Assembly (NCBI GenBank): GCA_937910875.1
Contig: CALENA010000026.1
Coordinates: 1-33,008 of the forward strand
From: an uncultured Desulfobulbaceae bacterium
GTDB taxonomy: Bacteria; Desulfobacterota; Desulfobulbia; Desulfobulbales; Desulfocapsaceae
DNA length: 33,008 nt
Direction: 5' to 3'
The translations under genes and the position numbers were made by a program. Shown in pieces: positions 25,045-32,758 of the stretch (positions are counted from its first letter, which is position 1; every line of letters starts with the position of its first letter). The notes under the pieces were generated by a model. The model did no database searches, was not told where the DNA came from, and saw only the letters and a list, made by a program, of their open reading frames with translations.

Positions 25045-25824
25045 TTAAGGCTGGGGTGATGGCGGCTGATCGCTCTGCTTTTTCTTGAAAAGGCTCGCCT
25101 TGCCCGGTCGCTTGATCCACTGGCTCAGGGCCATGGTCGGGCCTGAGAGCATGTAGATGAGAAAGAGCAGAAAGAGCATGACGTCTGGTTCGGCCGCGAT
25201 CAGGACGAAAAGGATGAGGCTGATCACCAGGGTTGGAAAGGGTCGGGCCTTTTCGGCCTTGGGTTTTTTGAAGCTGAGGTATCGATGGGTGGAGACCATC
25301 AGGTATGAGAGCAGATAGACGAGGAGCAGCAGGGAGATGTGGCGGACCTCACCGGTGATCCCGAGAAAGCGGCAGAACAGAACCGAGGTGGCAATCATGA
25401 ACGCGGCGGCCGGGCAGGGCAGGCCGACAAAGTCTTTGGAGGTCAGCAAGGTATCCTGGGAATTGAAGCGGGCCAGCCGCAGGGCCGTCGTGGCCACAAA
25501 AAGAAAGGCAGCCAGCCAGCCATACCGTCCATAGGGATGCAGGGCCCAGAGATAGGCCATGACTGCCGGGGCAACACCAAAGGAGACCAGGTCGCAGAGG
25601 GAGTCGAGCTCCATGCCGAACTTGCTGGTGGAGTTGGTCAGTCGGGCAATGCGACCATCAAGGCCGTCAAAGACCCAGGCCACCATAATGGCGATGGCGG
25701 CTGTGCGGAAGTCTCCGTTGATGGATGAAACAATGGAATAGAATCCGCAAAACAGGCTGGCCAGGGTCACCATGCAGGGGATGGGATAGAATTTGGTGCT
25801 CATTTCCTGGGGCTCTGTGGACAT
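25045..25824 (-). CDS. pssA: CDP-diacylglycerol-serine O-phosphatidyltransferase
   Basis: PssA makes phosphatidylserine from CDP-diacylglycerol and serine at the inner membrane. The CDP-alcohol phosphotransferase motif is complete: D56-G57-x2-A60-R61-x8-G70-x3-D74-x3-D78. Several membrane helices follow. I choose the ATG at 25824 (259 residues) because AAGGAG lies 10 bases upstream inside the longer reading; the ATG at 25845 lacks a site. psd, its pathway partner, is upstream but separated by 389 bases of repeat-rich DNA, and pssA has its own candidate promoter. Confidence 0.94.
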   Translation of the reverse strand: MSTEPQEMSTKFYPIPCMVTLASLFCGFYSIVSSINGDFRTAAIAIMVAWVFDGLDGRIARLTNSTSKFGMELDSLCDLVSFGVAPAVMAYLWALHPYGRYGWLAAFLFVATTALRLARFNSQDTLLTSKDFVGLPCPAAAFMIATSVLFCRFLGITGEVRHISLLLLVYLLSYLMVSTHRYLSFKKPKAEKARPFPTLVISLILFVLIAAEPDVMLFLLFLIYMLSGPTMALSQWIKRPGKASLFKKKQSDQPPSPQP

Positions 25825-25931
25825 CTGCTGATGGCTCCTTGCCATGTTTTACGATGAGTAAATAGGGGAACAGGGACTGACTCTCAGAGAGAGCAGCGGC
25901 GGCTCCATGGGAGCCACATGTCTTCTGTGTA

Positions 25932-25960
25932 ATGGTATCCGATTCGTTGAGAAAAGGCAA
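25932..25960 (-). promoter_or_regulatory. Candidate sigma-70 promoter of pssA
   Basis: On the minus strand TTGCCT (25960-25955) and TACCAT (25937-25932) are 17 bases apart, about 100 bases upstream of the pssA start. It allows pssA to be expressed despite the hairpin after psd. Confidence 0.45.
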
Positions 25961-26079
25961 AAAAGAAGGTAAGTCTCCAGCTCAAGGTGTGATGTAATGT
26001 GCTCTGACTCGAGCTGTAACTGACCAGCAATCCCGCAGATCTGCAAAAGAGGCCTGCAGGCTCCTACCGGCTCTCAGAG

Positions 26080-26121
26080 CTGGCCAGTGACCAGGTGATG
26101 GTGGCGGTACTGGCCAGTGAC
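26080..26121 (+). repeat. 12-bp direct repeat pair in the psd-pssA gap
   Basis: CTGGCCAGTGAC occurs at 26080-26091 and again at 26110-26121, exactly 30 bases apart, directly beside the hairpin at 26125. Confidence 0.6.
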
Positions 26122-26124
26122 AAA

Positions 26125-26193
26125 GGGCCTGTAAGAAAATAACTTGGCTGATATTACGCTTAGATTTGGGCCAAGTTATTTATTTACAGGCCC
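26125..26193. repeat. 69-bp hairpin with 24-bp terminal inverted repeats
   Basis: Arms 26125-26148 (GGGCCTGTAAG…AACTTGGC) and 26170-26193 pair at 22 of 24 positions around a 21-base loop. AAA flanks both ends. It begins 20 bases after the psd stop. It could be a terminator of the ilvBH-psd transcript or a tiny MITE: the sharply bounded GGGCC…GGCCC ends are transposon-like. Confidence 0.75.
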
Positions 26194-26213
26194 AAAAGAA
26201 GAACGATGTCGAT

Positions 26214-26858
26214 TCAGGCCAGACGGCCCAGAATGGTTTCACCGGCCTTGACCTTGTCGCCGACCTTGACATCAATCTGGGTATCGAGGGGCAGGTAAAG
26301 ATCGACCCGGCTGCCGAAACGGATCAGGCCAAAGCGTTGGCCGGCACGGACTGAATCGCCGCTCTCCAGCCAGCAGATGATGCGGCGGGCGATGAGCCCG
26401 GCCATCTGGACGACGGCGATGCGGGGGCCGCGTTCGGAGGTGAGCAGGGTTGCGCAGATTTCATTGTGCAGGGCGGCCTTGCTGCTGTCGGCGCTGTAGA
26501 ATTTACCCGGGCGGGGGATAATCTGTTCTATCTGACCCTTGCAGGGAATCCGGTTGACATGGACGTTGAAGACATTCATGAAGATCGAGACCTTACGGGC
26601 CCGTCCCATGAGATACTCCTGGTCGTCGACCTCTTCGATCAGGATGACCTTTCCGTCGGCCGGGCAGATCAGACCGTCCTGGCTGGCAGGGGTTGTTCGT
26701 TCCGGATCACGGAAAAACCAGGTGACAAAGCCGGTGAGGAGCAGGGCGACCAGGGCTGGACCATTCCACCCCAGCAAAGCCAGGGTCAAGGTGACAAAGG
26801 CGGAAAAAAAGATAAAGGGATAGCCTTCTTTGGCCATGGGGATTTGCGGTGCAATCAT
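26214..26858 (-). CDS. psd: Phosphatidylserine decarboxylase, short (PsdA) type
   Basis: Psd converts phosphatidylserine to phosphatidylethanolamine. It is the 214-residue short form with N-terminal membrane helices (about 14-47), the PADGKV block, VFNVHVNRIPCKG, and the self-cleavage site G182-S183 in LIRFGSRVDLYLP, where the serine becomes the pyruvoyl cofactor of a ~32-residue alpha chain. It lies downstream of ilvH on the same strand with a 199-base gap. Confidence 0.93.
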   Translation of the reverse strand: MIAPQIPMAKEGYPFIFFSAFVTLTLALLGWNGPALVALLLTGFVTWFFRDPERTTPASQDGLICPADGKVILIEEVDDQEYLMGRARKVSIFMNVFNVHVNRIPCKGQIEQIIPRPGKFYSADSSKAALHNEICATLLTSERGPRIAVVQMAGLIARRIICWLESGDSVRAGQRFGLIRFGSRVDLYLPLDTQIDVKVGDKVKAGETILGRLA

Positions 26859-27057
26859 ACCGGTTGCCTGGGGAATGAATGATCGGGTTCCGTACTCAGC
26901 AGGTGGCCCTGGGCCGGGACAGAAGACGGAAAAGATGAACAGGGCCCAGCTGGCAGAGCAGTCAGACCCTGTTCATGATATCGCAACGCAAAAAAAGAGG
27001 TGTTCTCATCCATAAGCGCGGACAGGCTCTGGGATGGGGGCCCCTTGAGCAGGCGGC
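26859..27057. other. Gap between ilvH and psd, without ilvC
   Basis: This 199-base stretch has no reading frame of note. A hairpin pairs ATGAACAGGG (26935-26944) with CCCTGTTCAT (26967-26976). In related genomes ilvC often lies between ilvH and psd; here it is absent. Confidence 0.5.
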
Positions 27058-27540
27058 TCAGCTCTTGCTCGCCCGGGCCATGGCGATGGTCCCGGTGCGC
27101 ACAATCTCCTTGATGCCGATGGGCTTGAGGATATCGATGATCGCCTTGATCTTGGTGGTGGAGCCGGTGACTTCGACCGTGTAGGATTTGGGGCTGACGT
27201 CGACCACCTTGCCGCGGAAGATATCAATGACCCGTAAGACCTCAGCCCGGGTATTGGACTCGGCCTTGACCCGGATCAGAACCATCTCGCGCTCGACAAA
27301 TTCACCCTCGCTGACATCGGTGACCTTGATGACATCGATCAGTTTATGCAGTTGTTTGGTGATCTGCTCGACAATGGCATCGTTGCCGGAGGTCACCAGG
27401 GTCAGTGAAGAGACGCTGGCGTCCAGTGTCTCGGCCACGCTCAGGCTCTCGATATTGAAGCCGCGACCACTGAACAGGCCGGTGACCCGGGAGAGGACTC
27501 CGGGCTTGTTTTGGAGGAGAACGGAAAGGGTATGTTTCAT
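27058..27540 (-). CDS. ilvH: Acetolactate synthase small (regulatory) subunit
   Basis: A 160-residue regulatory subunit that activates IlvB and confers feedback inhibition by valine. It has the N-terminal ACT domain (HTLSVLLQNKPGVLSRVTGLFSGRGFNIESL) and a C-terminal domain (VLRVIDIFRGKVVDVSPKSYTVEVTG). The gap to ilvB is 84 bases and contains two small hairpins, unlike the very tight spacing common for this pair. Confidence 0.95.
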   Translation of the reverse strand: MKHTLSVLLQNKPGVLSRVTGLFSGRGFNIESLSVAETLDASVSSLTLVTSGNDAIVEQITKQLHKLIDVIKVTDVSEGEFVEREMVLIRVKAESNTRAEVLRVIDIFRGKVVDVSPKSYTVEVTGSTTKIKAIIDILKPIGIKEIVRTGTIAMARASKS

Positions 27541-27624
27541 CGGTTTATCCTGTGCAATTATATTCCTGGAGGAGGGCTTGCTCCCTCCACTCGGGTCGAA
27601 TCCTTGAAACCAGTGGATTCGCAG

Positions 27625-29325
27625 TTAGACCAGCAGCATCTCAGTGGTGGCTTTACCGGCCGGAACCATGGGGAAGACACCCTCTTCGCGGGCAATGGTG
27701 AAGTCCATGATGACCAGATTGTCAGTGGCCAGGGCCTTTTTGATGACGCCTTCAACCTCGCTGGCCTTAGTGGCCCGCAGGCCGACAGCGCCGTAGGCCT
27801 CGGCCAGTTTGACAAAGTCAGGCGTCACTTCCATGACTGTGCCGGCATACCGTTTGTCATAGAACAACTCCTGCCATTGACGAACCATGCCCAGGTAGTT
27901 GTTGTTGAGGATGGCAATCTTGACCGGGCAGCCATACTGCTTGGCCGTGGCCAATTCCTGGATGTTCATCTGGATGGAGCCATCACCGGCCACATCGATG
28001 ACCAGTTCATCAGGGAAGGCCATCTTGGCGCCAATGGCGGCGGGCAGGCCAAAGCCCATGGTGCCGAGTCCTCCTGAGGTAATAAAGCGCCGCGGACGGT
28101 TGAACTTGTAAAACTGAGCGGTCCACATCTGATGCTGGCCGACCTCGGTGGTGATGATTGCATCTCCGCCCGTGAGCTTGCTCAGCATTTCGATGACATA
28201 CTGGGGCTTGATGATCTCACCATCAGTGGCATAGGCCATGGGATGTTTCTCGGTCCACTCATTGACGGTTGCCAGCCAGGGCTCATGCTTGGTCTTGATC
28301 TCATCTTCGTTGAGGTCTTTGGCCTGAGTGAGCCAGGTGTTCATGGCGGTCAGGGCATGTTTGCAGTCGGCGACGATGGGAATGTCGACCTTGACATTCT
28401 TGCTGATTGAGGTCGGGTCAATATCGATATGAATGATTTTTGCATGGGGTGCAAAGGCATCGATGCGGCCGGTAACCCGGTCATCGAAACGGGCGCCGAC
28501 GGCGATCAGGACATCACATTGGGATACGGCCATATTGGCGGTGTAGCTGCCATGCATACCCAGCATGCCCATGGACAGGGGATCGGTGCCGGGGAAGCCG
28601 CCGAGACCCATGAGGGTCATGGTCACCGGAATATCCAATCGTCTGGCCAGTTCGGTCAACTCCTCATTGGCATTGGAAAGGATGACCCCGCCGCCCACAT
28701 AGAGAACCGGTCGTTTGGCGCCCAGGATGGTCTTGCAGGCCTTTTCAATCTGCCCCATGTGCGGTTCGTACGTGGGCTGATAGGTCTGCATCCGGACAGG
28801 TTTTCTTTCCGGAAAGTTGATCATGGTGGCGACCACGTCCTTGGGCAGATCCACAAGAACAGGACCGGGTCGGCCGGTTCGGGCGACATGGAAGGCCTCG
28901 CGCAGGGTCGGGACCAGATCCTTGGCATCTTTTACCAGATAGTTGTGCTTAGTGCAGGGCCGGGTGATCCCGACGATATCCACTTCCTGAAAGGCGTCAT
29001 TGCCGATCAGGGCGGTGGGGACCTGGCCGGTGAGGACGACGATGGGAATAGAATCGAGGTAGGCGGTGGCAATGCCGGTGACACCATTGGTGGCCCCGGG
29101 TCCTGAGGTCAGCAGGGCAACCCCGACTTCACCCGTTACCCGGGCATAGCCGTCTGCGGCATGGACTGCACCCTGCTCGTGTCGGACAAGGACGTTCTTG
29201 ATTCCTGAATCCATGAGCTCGTCGAACAGATCGATGACTGCGCCACCTGGAAAACCGAAAATTGTGTTGACCCCTTCTTCCTGGAGACATTTAATAATGG
29301 CCTGTGAGCCGTTAATTTTTCCCAT
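27625..29325 (-). CDS. ilvB: Acetolactate synthase large (catalytic) subunit
   Basis: IlvB condenses pyruvate to acetolactate, the first committed step to valine and leucine, using thiamine diphosphate, magnesium and FAD. The 566-residue protein has the N-terminal FGFPGGAVIDLFDEL and the catalytic glutamate E50 in RHEQGAVHAADGYAR. The central FAD domain and the C-terminal TPP motif GDGSIQMNIQEL…NNN are also present. AGGAAC lies seven bases before the ATG. A near-consensus promoter is at 29408-29436. Confidence 0.96.
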   Translation of the reverse strand: MGKINGSQAIIKCLQEEGVNTIFGFPGGAVIDLFDELMDSGIKNVLVRHEQGAVHAADGYARVTGEVGVALLTSGPGATNGVTGIATAYLDSIPIVVLTGQVPTALIGNDAFQEVDIVGITRPCTKHNYLVKDAKDLVPTLREAFHVARTGRPGPVLVDLPKDVVATMINFPERKPVRMQTYQPTYEPHMGQIEKACKTILGAKRPVLYVGGGVILSNANEELTELARRLDIPVTMTLMGLGGFPGTDPLSMGMLGMHGSYTANMAVSQCDVLIAVGARFDDRVTGRIDAFAPHAKIIHIDIDPTSISKNVKVDIPIVADCKHALTAMNTWLTQAKDLNEDEIKTKHEPWLATVNEWTEKHPMAYATDGEIIKPQYVIEMLSKLTGGDAIITTEVGQHQMWTAQFYKFNRPRRFITSGGLGTMGFGLPAAIGAKMAFPDELVIDVAGDGSIQMNIQELATAKQYGCPVKIAILNNNYLGMVRQWQELFYDKRYAGTVMEVTPDFVKLAEAYGAVGLRATKASEVEGVIKKALATDNLVIMDFTIAREEGVFPMVPAGKATTEMLLV

Positions 29326-29407
29326 GAACTCTGTTCCTCATAGCAGATGGAGGTTTTTGAAAACCGGAGAGATTAGGACTGATATACATTTATCCAGCGA
29401 ATTGAAA

Positions 29408-29436
29408 AATATATCTTTCAGCCGCCCGGATGTCAA
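29408..29436 (-). promoter_or_regulatory. Near-consensus sigma-70 promoter of ilvB
   Basis: On the minus strand TTGACA (29436-29431) and TATATT (29413-29408) are 17 bases apart, so transcription would start near 29401, about 75 bases before the ilvB ATG. The short leader has only a small GGTTTT/AAAACC hairpin and no leader peptide was seen. Confidence 0.75.
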
Positions 29437-29665
29437 GAATGAAGGGGGCGATTGTTCTGTTTTTGTGGGAGAGAGGGCGTGTTTGCATCTCGTCGGGCAG
29501 GCTATCGGAGACTTACCACTTGAGTGTCCGATGGGGCATGGCTGTTTGTTTCCTGGGGGGTATGGATATTTTTATATGTTAAATGTCAGTATGATATCTG
29601 TACCAGAATGGATTGAATCCCTGTGAAGAATTTACTGAAAGATGCGGTTTCTGTTCAGTGGCTGC

Positions 29666-29694
29666 TTGACAATTTGAATGGGAGAGGTTTATCT
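29666..29694 (+). promoter_or_regulatory. Near-consensus sigma-70 promoter of leuA
   Basis: TTGACA (29666-29671) and TTATCT (29689-29694) are 17 bases apart. Transcription would start near 29701, placing the leader peptide and terminator in a leader of about 250 bases. Confidence 0.75.
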
Positions 29695-29748
29695 TGCGAG
29701 TATGCATTATTATTTTCCTGTCTCAATGCCCCAGGAACCTCAAGAGAG

Positions 29749-29838
29749 ATGAAACAGATGTACCCTTCACGTCCCCTCATAAACCGACTCCTCTACTGCC
29801 TGTTGACCAGTGCTGCGGCCGGGGTGGATTATCTGTAG
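29749..29838 (+). CDS. Leucine-rich leader peptide of leuA
   Basis: A 29-residue open frame, MKQMYPSRPLINRLLYCLL continuing to a final Leu. Leucine occupies six positions (10, 14, 15, 18, 19, 29), with the clustered codons CTC, CTCCTC and CTGTTG. Starting at the second ATG (29758) gives 26 residues and has AAGAGAG nine bases upstream, the better ribosome site. It lies between a good promoter and an intrinsic terminator upstream of leuA, the arrangement of a transcription-attenuation leader peptide that reports leucyl-tRNA supply. Confidence 0.7.
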   Translation: MKQMYPSRPLINRLLYCLLTSAAAGVDYL

Positions 29839-29905
29839 AGTGATCGGCAGAAAATCAAGACAGCTTACCTCAGCCGCGGTTTATTGACCGCGGCTTTTTT
29901 TATTT
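29813..29905 (+). terminator. Attenuator terminator upstream of leuA
   Basis: AGCCGCGGT (29872-29880) pairs with ACCGCGGCT (29887-29895) around a 6-base loop and is followed by T7 and more U-rich sequence. CTGCGG at 29813-29818, near the end of the leader peptide, could pair with CCGCGG of the left arm (29874-29879) as an antiterminator, with one G-U pair. The terminator is directly visible; the switch is inferred. Confidence 0.75.
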
Positions 29906-29948
29906 TCAAGCGCGAGAAATCGGCATCCTGATAACCAGGAGTGAACAC

Positions 29949-31631
29949 ATGCGACCGGAAACTGTTAAAAAGTATCGTCCTTATCCCCAGGTGGATTTGC
30001 CCAATCGCACCTGGCCCTCAAAGACCATTACCCAGGCCCCGGCCTGGTGCAGTGTTGACCTCCGTGATGGCAACCAGGCCCTGGTACAACCCATGGATGT
30101 GAAACAGAAACTTGAGCTCTATCAGCTCCTGGTCGATATCGGTTTCAAGGATATCGAGGTCGGGTTTCCTTCGGCCTCTCAGCTGGAGTATGATTTTGCC
30201 CGTTTGCTGATTGAAGACGGTCTGATTCCCGAAGGGGTCAGTATTCAGGTGTTGACTCCGGCCCGTGCGCACCTGATCAAAAAGACCTTTGACTCTCTGC
30301 GTGGGGCAGGCCAGGCCGTGGTTCATCTGTATAATTCCACGTCCACCCTGCAGCGTCGGGCGGTCTTCAAGATGAGCCGCCGGGAGATCATTGAACTGGC
30401 GGTGGCAGGCGCCAGGACCATTGTGGCCGAGGCGGCCGAACAGCCTGAAACCAGTTTTCGCTACGAGTACTCGCCTGAGAGCTTCACTGGAACCGAGCTG
30501 GACTTTGCCGTGGAGATCTGCGAGGCGGTGATGGATGTCTGGCAGCCGACACCTGAAGATCGGGTAATCATTAATCTGCCGGCCACGGTGGAGATGTCGA
30601 CCCCCAATATCTATGCCGATCAGATCGAGTGGTTCTGTGCCCATCTGAAAAATCGTGATTGTGCCATGATCAGTCTCCACGCCCACAATGACCGGGGCTG
30701 TGCCGTGGCCGCCACCGAACTGGCGCTCATGGCCGGGGGCGACCGGGTCGAGGGGACCCTGTTTGGTAATGGCGAGCGGACCGGGAATGTTGATCTGGTG
30801 ACCCTGGCCTTGAATCTCTTTACCCAGGGGATCGACCCGGGCCTTGATCTCCATCAGATCAACCGCTTGATTGATGTCTCGGAGCGGGTCACCCAGATCC
30901 CGGTCCATGTCCGTCATCCCTATGCCGGTGAACTGGTCTACACCGCCTTTTCCGGTTCGCATCAGGATGCCATCAATAAGGGCATGGATGCCTGCGCGCA
31001 ATCGGATGACGGGATATGGGCGGTCCCGTATCTGCCCATTGACCCGGCCGATGTCGGCCGGACGTATGAGTCGATTATCCGGATCAACAGCCAGTCGGGC
31101 AAGGGTGGAGTGGCCTATGTCATGGACAAGGAGTTTGGTTTCAAGATGCCCAAGGCCATGCATCCTGAGTTTGGGATGGTGATCCAGAAAATGACCGAGC
31201 AGGCCGGGCGAGAGTTGCAGCTGGCTGAGATCCGTGACGCCTTTGATCGTGAATATCTGAGCCGGACGGAGCCTCTGGTTCTGGATTCTTTCAATGTGGT
31301 GAAGCGGCACAGTGGTCGTGCCGGTGAGCCCTCTTCCGCCGCTGTTGAGGCCGATCTGCTGGTCTCAGGCACTCCCTGTCATGTGGCCTCTCTGGGCAAT
31401 GGCCCGCTCGATGCCTTTTGTGCCGCGCTCAGGGCGGCCGGTCTGGTTGAGTTTGTCCTCTGTAACTATCATGAACACGCCCTGACCCAGGGCTCGGGTG
31501 CCACGGCCGTAACCTATATTGAAGTTGAACGTCCTGACGGCCATCGTTTTTGGGGGGCGGGTGTGGACACGGATATTATCATTGCCTCCATCAATGCCCT
31601 GATCAGCGCCCTGAACCGGTCCCTGGTCTGA
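29949..31631 (+). CDS. leuA: 2-isopropylmalate synthase, long (LeuA2/TIGR00970-like) type
   Basis: LeuA condenses 2-ketoisovalerate with acetyl-CoA in leucine synthesis. The 560-residue protein has the start MRPETVKKYRPYPQVDLPNRTWPS, the catalytic VDLRDGNQAL (37-45; the N at 42 is usual for this long form), HAHNDRGCAVA metal ligands, GERTGNVD, and a C-terminal allosteric domain where leucine would bind. AGGAG lies seven bases before the ATG. It is divergent from ilvB and controlled by its own attenuator. Confidence 0.95.
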   Translation: MRPETVKKYRPYPQVDLPNRTWPSKTITQAPAWCSVDLRDGNQALVQPMDVKQKLELYQLLVDIGFKDIEVGFPSASQLEYDFARLLIEDGLIPEGVSIQVLTPARAHLIKKTFDSLRGAGQAVVHLYNSTSTLQRRAVFKMSRREIIELAVAGARTIVAEAAEQPETSFRYEYSPESFTGTELDFAVEICEAVMDVWQPTPEDRVIINLPATVEMSTPNIYADQIEWFCAHLKNRDCAMISLHAHNDRGCAVAATELALMAGGDRVEGTLFGNGERTGNVDLVTLALNLFTQGIDPGLDLHQINRLIDVSERVTQIPVHVRHPYAGELVYTAFSGSHQDAINKGMDACAQSDDGIWAVPYLPIDPADVGRTYESIIRINSQSGKGGVAYVMDKEFGFKMPKAMHPEFGMVIQKMTEQAGRELQLAEIRDAFDREYLSRTEPLVLDSFNVVKRHSGRAGEPSSAAVEADLLVSGTPCHVASLGNGPLDAFCAALRAAGLVEFVLCNYHEHALTQGSGATAVTYIEVERPDGHRFWGAGVDTDIIIASINALISALNRSLV

Positions 31632-31667
31632 CCAGCATGGCAGGACTGTTGGTGTAAGGGCCTGGGG

Positions 31668-32507
31668 TCAGTGGCTGAGTAGATAGAACCCGACACCACC
31701 GGCCGCCAGCCAGATATTGGTGATGTTTGAGACCGTGATGTTGAGGATCGCGGCCACAGGGCGGTTGCGGCCCAGCAGCCCCATGCAGGATTTGAATTCC
31801 GGCCAGCTGGTCAGGGTGGCCAGGACCAGAAAACCGATGATTCCCTTAGGGGTGTTGGACTGGTCAGCGGCAAAAGAGACCACCGGATCGAGAAAATAAC
31901 CGGCACTCACCAGGATGATGACTGCCGGTGGGAACCAGAGTCCCGGAGAAAAGACGTGCAGTTCCGCTTCGCAGGCATCTTCGCAGGGTCTGAGAGTAAA
32001 GAGGATCAGGGTGCTCAGGATTACCGCACCCAGCCACAGAGGATAGTGGGCCGGTTTGATCAGAAAAAAGCCCACGGCCAGGAAGGCGGTGGTCACGATT
32101 GTGACCAGGGTGTAAATGGGACGACTCTTGGCCGTTGTGATCAGGCGGCCGCAGATGAGAGCGGCAATCAGGAGCAGGATCGGATTCATGATGTTTGAGC
32201 CCAGCGGGGTGGAGGCGGCAAAGAGGATGTCACCTACCCAGAGGCCGACGATCAGGCACAGGGCCTCGGGACCATTGGTGATAAAGCCGATCAGGGTCCC
32301 CAAGCCCTTTTTGTTTTTCAGGGATTCGATGATGATCTCGATGCTCAGGCTGATCAGCATCATTTCGATGATGATCCCACCTGCCCCGACAAAGGATAAC
32401 TGGATATTACCGTTGTTGAGCAGGGCACTGGCACAGAAGAAACAGATAACCAGCAGCCAGACGATGAGGTCCAGGTGGTCGATGGAATCGACCAGAAACC
32501 GTTTCAT
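31668..32507 (-). CDS. CaCA-family cation (Na+/Ca2+-type) exchanger homologue
   Basis: A 279-residue, roughly ten-helix membrane protein with two inverted alpha-repeats typical of sodium/calcium exchangers: TNGPEALC…STPLGSNIMNPILL in the first and LTSWPEFKSC…NITVSNITNIWLA in the second. The ion transported cannot be told from the sequence. The start at 32507 (MKRFLVDSIDH) overlaps the stop of the upstream selenoprotein gene by four bases (ATGA); a longer reading to 32588 would overlap that gene deeply. The pair is therefore translationally coupled. Confidence 0.85.
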   Translation of the reverse strand: MKRFLVDSIDHLDLIVWLLVICFFCASALLNNGNIQLSFVGAGGIIIEMMLISLSIEIIIESLKNKKGLGTLIGFITNGPEALCLIVGLWVGDILFAASTPLGSNIMNPILLLIAALICGRLITTAKSRPIYTLVTIVTTAFLAVGFFLIKPAHYPLWLGAVILSTLILFTLRPCEDACEAELHVFSPGLWFPPAVIILVSAGYFLDPVVSFAADQSNTPKGIIGFLVLATLTSWPEFKSCMGLLGRNRPVAAILNITVSNITNIWLAAGGVGFYLLSH

Positions 32508-32758
32508 GTCTTGAGGCCGGCCTTTTTCAGAAAATCGAGCATCGCCTGCCGGTTGAGCAGGATGCCGCTCAGAATCTGGCCCTTGCATTTCAGGGCCGGG
32601 ATCATCCGGATTCCCTCCCGCCAGGCACTCAGGGGTGCGGTGGTGATTTCTCGTTCGTCGATGGTCAGTTCGGGATAGGTGTGTGCCAGCTCATACAGAG
32701 CCTTTTTTGCCATATGGCAGCGGGGTCAGAGGGCGGAGCGATAAAAGGTGATCTGCAT
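32504..32758 (-). CDS. Probable selenoprotein, thioredoxin/glutaredoxin-like with U-P-R-C motif
   Basis: Reading from the ATG at 32758 (AAGG five bases upstream) gives MQITFYRSAL, then an in-frame TGA at 32728-32726, then PRCHMAKKALYELAHTYPEL and on to the stop at 32504. If TGA is read as selenocysteine, the 84-residue product has U11-P-R-C14, the exact place of the CxxC redox motif of a glutaredoxin-like fold (strand-U/CPxC-helix), and a later cis-proline segment RMIPALKC. A start at 32713 after the TGA would lack the active site and the first strand. A SECIS-like hairpin lies 23 bases after the TGA. Downstream it overlaps the exchanger gene. It could instead be a pseudogene with a nonsense change, but the placement argues against that. 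Confidence 0.8.
32688..32702 (-). promoter_or_regulatory. Bacterial SECIS-like hairpin after the in-frame UGA
   Basis: In RNA sense the bases are GGCUC-UGUAU-GAGCU: a five-pair stem (one G-U) and a five-base loop with G as its second base. The loop begins 29 bases after the UGA. Known bacterial SECIS elements have a short stem, a G among the first two loop bases, and a loop about 16-37 bases from UGA; all are met. Confidence 0.65.

Noticed and set aside
27585-27605. GGTCGAATCC, resembling a tRNA T-loop
   Set aside because: No cloverleaf, acceptor stem or anticodon arm can be drawn around it; it is part of a simple hairpin.
29623-29838. The 71-codon frame containing the leuA leader peptide
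   Set aside because: The likely promoter (29666-29694) lies inside it, so only the part from 29749 or 29758 can be translated from that transcript.
32504-32713. A 69-codon protein starting after the TGA as the true gene
   Set aside because: It would lack the first strand and the redox motif of its own fold and has no ribosome site at the right distance; reading through the TGA restores a complete domain.
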